Shown piece by piece: positions 60,315-64,000 of a stretch of DNA of 64,000 nucleotides (within the stretch, counting starts at the first letter, position 1; every line of letters starts with the position of its first letter). Under the pieces are notes generated by a model, which worked only from the letters and a program-made list of their open reading frames with translations, did no database searches and was not told where the DNA came from. Made by a program: the position numbers and the translations under genes. The stretch comes from Aculops lycopersici (Eukaryota > Arthropoda > Arachnida > Trombidiformes > Eriophyidae), in contig WNKI01000002.1 of the NCBI GenBank assembly GCA_015350385.1, positions 3,236,457 through 3,300,456 on the forward strand, written 5' to 3'.

Positions 60315-61595
60315 AGTTACCCATTTGTATCTCTTTGCCACTTTCACTCTCGCTAGCCACTTCGCCCAACTGGTAAATTTGTTATTTATTATCATTTGTT
60401 GTCTCGATGGGTTTCATAACTCCCTTTTTCTGGTGCTCGCTGACCAGCGGCAGTCTGTCAGTCGGTTGTCAGTTGCGACTCTTGGAAGGGCCATTCGAAA
60501 GTCAGTCTCTGCTAGATTTGCATTCAGAGTCCAAGCGGGAATGTTGTTCCTCCGAAAAGGTAATAACAACAACAGCGAGAAAATCAATCGAAAACCAAAT
60601 CAAGAAAACATCCACTCGCCGCCCACTCGACTGGCAGGCTCGTGGCGCCAACACCGATAAGCTTACCGCTGTAAATTCTCCCGTCATTTCCGCTTCTTCT
60701 TTTCTCGCTCTCTCCCCCTAAGTCTTGCCATTTTAACGACTTTCAAGTACCTCGTCTTCGTTGCTCATTTATATCCGTATTTCGCTCGCTTACTCGCCAG
60801 GTAGGCGCACGAGGAGTAGGAGCACCGCAACTGCCACCACCACCACCAATCACACGATAGAGACCTGTGCATTCAGCACTCTTAAACACAAGACAGGTGA
60901 GATGGAGTTGCACACGTGAAATCTCACTAATTTGCGGATCAGTAGATTTCCTTGCGGTTCTCTGATGAATGCCAACATCAAGTTTGCCACGATTCTGAAT
61001 AGTTGCTCGGCATCTCAGGCAAGCCATTTGTTAGATTCAGTTGGTGGGAGGTAATTGAATTTGGTTGCATGAGTTGCAATGAATTGAGTCCTATCTAAAG
61101 TTTCTCATTCTCCTCTGTTGCCATCACCTCAAAGCGTGAGGCTCAAAACTCAGGTAGCGGACTAAGATTTGAGCAACCGCAAGTAGCAAGTGCAACTCGT
61201 CAGCTGTTTTCTGTCAACCACTAGGACCAAGCTTTTGTTGTTACTGTTGTTGTTGTTGTTGTTATGGACGTGTGTAGCAACAGAACTCTCAGTCTTGGTT
61301 CCAACTTGTGTGCTAGTCTTGTAACTTTGTAATTGCAAGTCTTGCGAGACTCGACTCTTGCCGAGTCGGGTCCGCGCGCGACTACCTGTTTCAAGTCGCA
61401 CGTTTACCTGTGTGCTACAGTCGTCATCAGCGACTGAATGCAACCACCGCCCAACCAGCCGCGCCGCCTCCCAAGACTTGTATTCCGCTAGCTTTGCGGC
61501 TGTCGAGTTGCCGACTGGCAGACTCAATCCAACTGGTCGGTAGCTGCCTAGTTAACAAGCTCGCCCGCTAGCTCGATGGAGATTGAATGGTTACC

Positions 61596-61625
61596 AGTCT
61601 GGTCTACGAACAGGTAGACCAGACT
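61596..61625. repeat. Hairpin, 12-bp perfect stem, 6-nt loop
   Basis: AGTCTGGTCTAC (61596-61607) pairs perfectly with 61614-61625 around GAACAG. A second small inverted repeat (AAGGTT/AACCTT) follows immediately. Confidence 0.85.
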
Positions 61626-62919
61626 CAATGTTCAAGGTTGCCAACCTTTGCCGTCAGCACCACTAGCACTACAACTGGATGGCCGATTATTAACTCGCAC
61701 GTCTCTCCCTCTTCATTTTGGTGGTCGGCTGCTCTTCTCTGGCCGATTGCTCACTTGGCCAACTAGCTGCTCTTCCTATCGACTGGCGAAGACTGAAAGG
61801 TGAGTCTGCCAAGTTTTTGGAAGGCGGCAAAAGCTTCAACGATTGCAGTCGATAATATAAAGAGATCCTCTTACACCTAGTCAATGAAATTGTGGGTGGA
61901 GGGTAGATCAAAAGAGCATCCGGCGGCGAGAAAAAAGAAAATTGAATTCTAGCTCGGTCGACATCGTTACAGGTGGTGCGCTAATTGTCCATTGCTCGGC
62001 CACAACTTTGCGAACTTTGGTTTGGTTACTAAGACCTAACGCTTGTATGGTAACTACTCGCATGGCTAGGAACCATTCGCAACATAGATTGGTATGGCAC
62101 AGATGCTCACTTAATGCTTGTGGTTTTCACTCTAATCGATGTGATAGATAATAATGGAGAGTAATGATGATAACTGCAGGAGGATGTAAAGAGCGAAGCC
62201 GCCAGCCACACAGATTAGCGAATGCGATTTGCTGTAGTATTTCTCGCTCGCTCGCTACCAAAACTCTCGCATCCACTTTTCCTCGTTGCGACTTGTCTCG
62301 CTGTATGCGCTGCAAGTTGCTGTTCTGTGTGCGTTTGTGCTACTTTTTAGTGCGCTTCGCTGGACTAAATCCATATGCCCGAGGCGCACAAATTGCCGCT
62401 TGCCGCGTCCGCAACTCTCGCACGCACTTGCCTCTCGCTTCGCGCGCTTTGTTTTGGGTCTCTCTCTCTCTCTCTACTTTACTTCTTTACGCGAGTTTGG
62501 CTGCACATCTAAGAAGCGATAAAGAGGCGCGCGAAATGCACCTTGCGACTCTCGAGTTTCTGTTTGTGGAGGCGGAGTTCGTTGGTTTCCATTTGCATGT
62601 ATATTCCCTTGTGTCGATTCCTTAGTGTTTAACAGTTTACTCGTTCATTTTGCGATTGTAAAGTTTCCATCACACTGAAACCCTGGAAACGACTTGTTTC
62701 AGCTAGACCCACTGGCTTCCCCTTGGTCGTGCGCAAAACACAATACTATTGTATTGCTCTGTAGGGCCAATGCATTTTGCGCACCGCTTTTCCACCCAGA
62801 AGCCGATTGGTATTGCATGCGCAGCAATGTAAGAAATCTCTCACACACAGCGAGAGAGGGGGAAAGCTGCGCTGTTGTTGGCGTAGATTTGGCTGCTGTT
62901 GCTGCGATTGCAATGGGAA

Positions 62920-63138
62920 ATGCTTTTTGCCGCTGTTGTTGTTGTTGTTTTGGCTTACACACACGCGGCGGCCGCAACACACAACTTTGGCACCGACTCT
63001 ACGACACCAACGTCAACATCAACAACAACAACTACCACAGCAACAGCAACACTACCAACAACTACAGTGCAGTGCAGTCGTTGTCTAGCTTGCCAAAAGC
63101 AAACGGCAATCGGCGCCAAAGATCTAGACTACTATTAG
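62920..63138 (+). CDS. Possible small secreted Thr-rich peptide
   Basis: An ATG-initiated frame of 72 codons encodes a hydrophobic N-terminus (LFAAVVVVVLAY followed by THAAAA) that resembles a signal peptide. A Thr/Ser/Pro-rich mucin-like stretch follows, then a short CSRCLACQ segment. The valine run comes from a GTT repeat and the threonine run from ACA repeats, so the resemblance may be accidental. I recognise no family and see no clear promoter. Treat as a weak candidate. Confidence 0.15.
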   Translation: MLFAAVVVVVLAYTHAAAATHNFGTDSTTPTSTSTTTTTTATATLPTTTVQCSRCLACQKQTAIGAKDLDYY

Positions 63139-63404
63139 TGAACTATCAGACTTACTACAACGCAGACTTTCCGTTGGCCAAACAGAAAGAGAGAGAGCAA
63201 TAGCAAGTTTCGCCGAGTTTGTGTCAGAAATTTAGCAGCAAGCTTTAGCAAGAGTTGGGATAGAACTTTACCCTCAAGTTAGTGGGGCGCCAAGGGGAGA
63301 TTCATTGCGGAAAGGTAAACACAGAAAGCCGTTAGATTTGCCAGTTACTTGGAGCTGCTTGCAGATTTGCAAAGAAGACGAGCAGGTAAGAGTAAGAGGC
63401 AATC

Positions 63405-63432
63405 ATAATAATAATAATAACAACAACAACAA
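63405..63432. repeat. (ATA)n/(ACA)n compound microsatellite
   Basis: Tandem AAT/ATA units pass directly into CAA units. Confidence 0.85.
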
Positions 63433-63812
63433 GGAGGCTGCATAGTGGAAGCCTGAGAAACAGAGAAGCCATAATAATAGCGGCAGCGGCAGCGGCAGCA
63501 GCATAAGCGGTGGCAAGATACCTCTTAAGCCGAGAGAACTCAAGTGTTGTGATGCCGCCAAGGCCAAAGTTGATGAACTTGGCACCTTACCTATTCCATT
63601 GTTATAATCATAGTTATAATTATTGAGTTACTAAATTTAGGTTACGTTTTGGAGGAGTAAACGGATGGGTTAGTTGAATTTCAGGATCAATTCAGAAATA
63701 AAGCAGAGGCATAGATTTTCCAGTTTCTCGCGACAACAGCAGTAGCAACAACAAGCAACCAAATTGTCCATTCAAAACTTTGAAGAAAAAGAATAGCTAA
63801 TTCAAGCCTAAG

Positions 63813-64000
63813 ATGACCGTTGGCTCCGCGCTAGGCGCTGGCCAGACAACCAAGTCCAACAGAGCGGCTTCCGGTCAGCAAACAAGTTGTCCAACATCAA
63901 GCACAAATTCGTCAGCAGCGAGCGGCGGCTTCAATCCCTCGCTCGCCTTTCAGCAGGTTAAACAGACGCAAGCTTCATTGGCGCGACTCGCGCGTGTCCA
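63813..64000 (+). CDS. Start of an unidentified gene, truncated by the window end
   Basis: An ATG in good context (TAAGATGA) opens a frame of at least 62 codons that is still open at the last base. The residues are Ser/Thr/Ala/Gly-rich, then FNPSLAFQQVKQTQASLARL, which may be helical. Upstream DNA has the A-rich leader look seen before gene A and POU4, with an acceptor-like CAGCAG near 63740. Too little is visible to name a family. Confidence 0.45.
   Translation, partial: MTVGSALGAGQTTKSNRAASGQQTSCPTSSTNSSAASGGFNPSLAFQQVKQTQASLARLARV

Larger units (their letters stand above)
56190..63812. other. Gene-free region right of OGG1
   Basis: No domain-bearing frame is seen. Contents are an AATAAA for OGG1 at 56260, a GA tract at 58440-58458, two perfect hairpins (60289-60314 and 61596-61625), several CAACARGTG copies, and a GTT/ACA-rich zone near 63.0 kb. 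The final 200 bases are probably leader sequence of the gene starting at 63813. Confidence 0.5.

Noticed and set aside
62127..63203. Overlapping frames of 78-169 codons on both strands near the right end
   Set aside because: No domain, Cys and Ser runs from GTT/CT repeats, and no consistent frame.
1..64000. CRISPR arrays, bacterial operons, phage or viral genes
   Set aside because: No regularly spaced direct repeats and no prokaryotic or viral gene signatures; all recognised genes are animal nuclear genes.

Overview
The window is animal nuclear DNA, most likely from an arthropod or other invertebrate bilaterian. It encodes metazoan proteins (a POU class IV homeodomain factor, a Shroom-family protein, Mediator subunit 24 and 8-oxoguanine DNA glycosylase). 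It also has spliceosomal introns, a TACTAAC branch point, AATAAA poly(A) signals, abundant GA/CT microsatellites and one 20-N assembly gap. Three genes that are usually intron-rich (MED24, OGG1, POU4) can be read as single uninterrupted frames, and homopolymeric Gln/Ser/Asn tracts are common, so the lineage has probably lost many introns. The species cannot be named from the sequence.

Layout. From 1 to about 20.5 kb I see no convincing gene: simple repeats, many short hairpins, and one stretch (about 11.75-13.33 kb) of different texture that looks like an inserted repeat. At 20.7-23.1 kb is a two-exon gene (gene A) for a Gln/Ser/Pro-rich protein of unknown function with its own poly(A) signal. 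Directly after it, at 23.4-24.6 kb, is an exon (gene B) with an N-terminal membrane segment that ends at a strong splice donor. From 24.6 to 41.6 kb is non-coding DNA with several long near-perfect hairpins and the assembly gap. At 41.6-44.8 kb is the terminal exon of a Shroom-type gene, convergent with MED24 (45.4-47.7 kb, minus strand). From 47.7 to 51.7 kb there is no gene. POU4 (51.8-54.5 kb) and OGG1 (54.8-56.2 kb) lie head to tail 324 bases apart. From 56.2 to 63.8 kb nothing is convincingly coding except one weak small candidate. The first 188 bases of a new open frame run off the right end of the window.

The genes do not form a pathway. Shroom acts in actomyosin contraction and epithelial shape, MED24 in RNA polymerase II transcription, POU4 in neuronal identity, and OGG1 in base-excision repair. 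Gene order gives two physical couplings worth testing: a probable antisense 3' overlap of shroom and MED24, and a compact POU4/OGG1 pair.

No new enzymatic or defence system was found. The unexplained signals are (1) the word CAACARGTG, counted 35 times by eye where about one is expected by chance, (2) a high density of short perfect inverted repeats, some with 22-27 bp stems, in the non-coding DNA, and (3) large low-complexity insertions placed between the two halves of otherwise conserved bipartite domains (POU4 and the Shroom ASD2).
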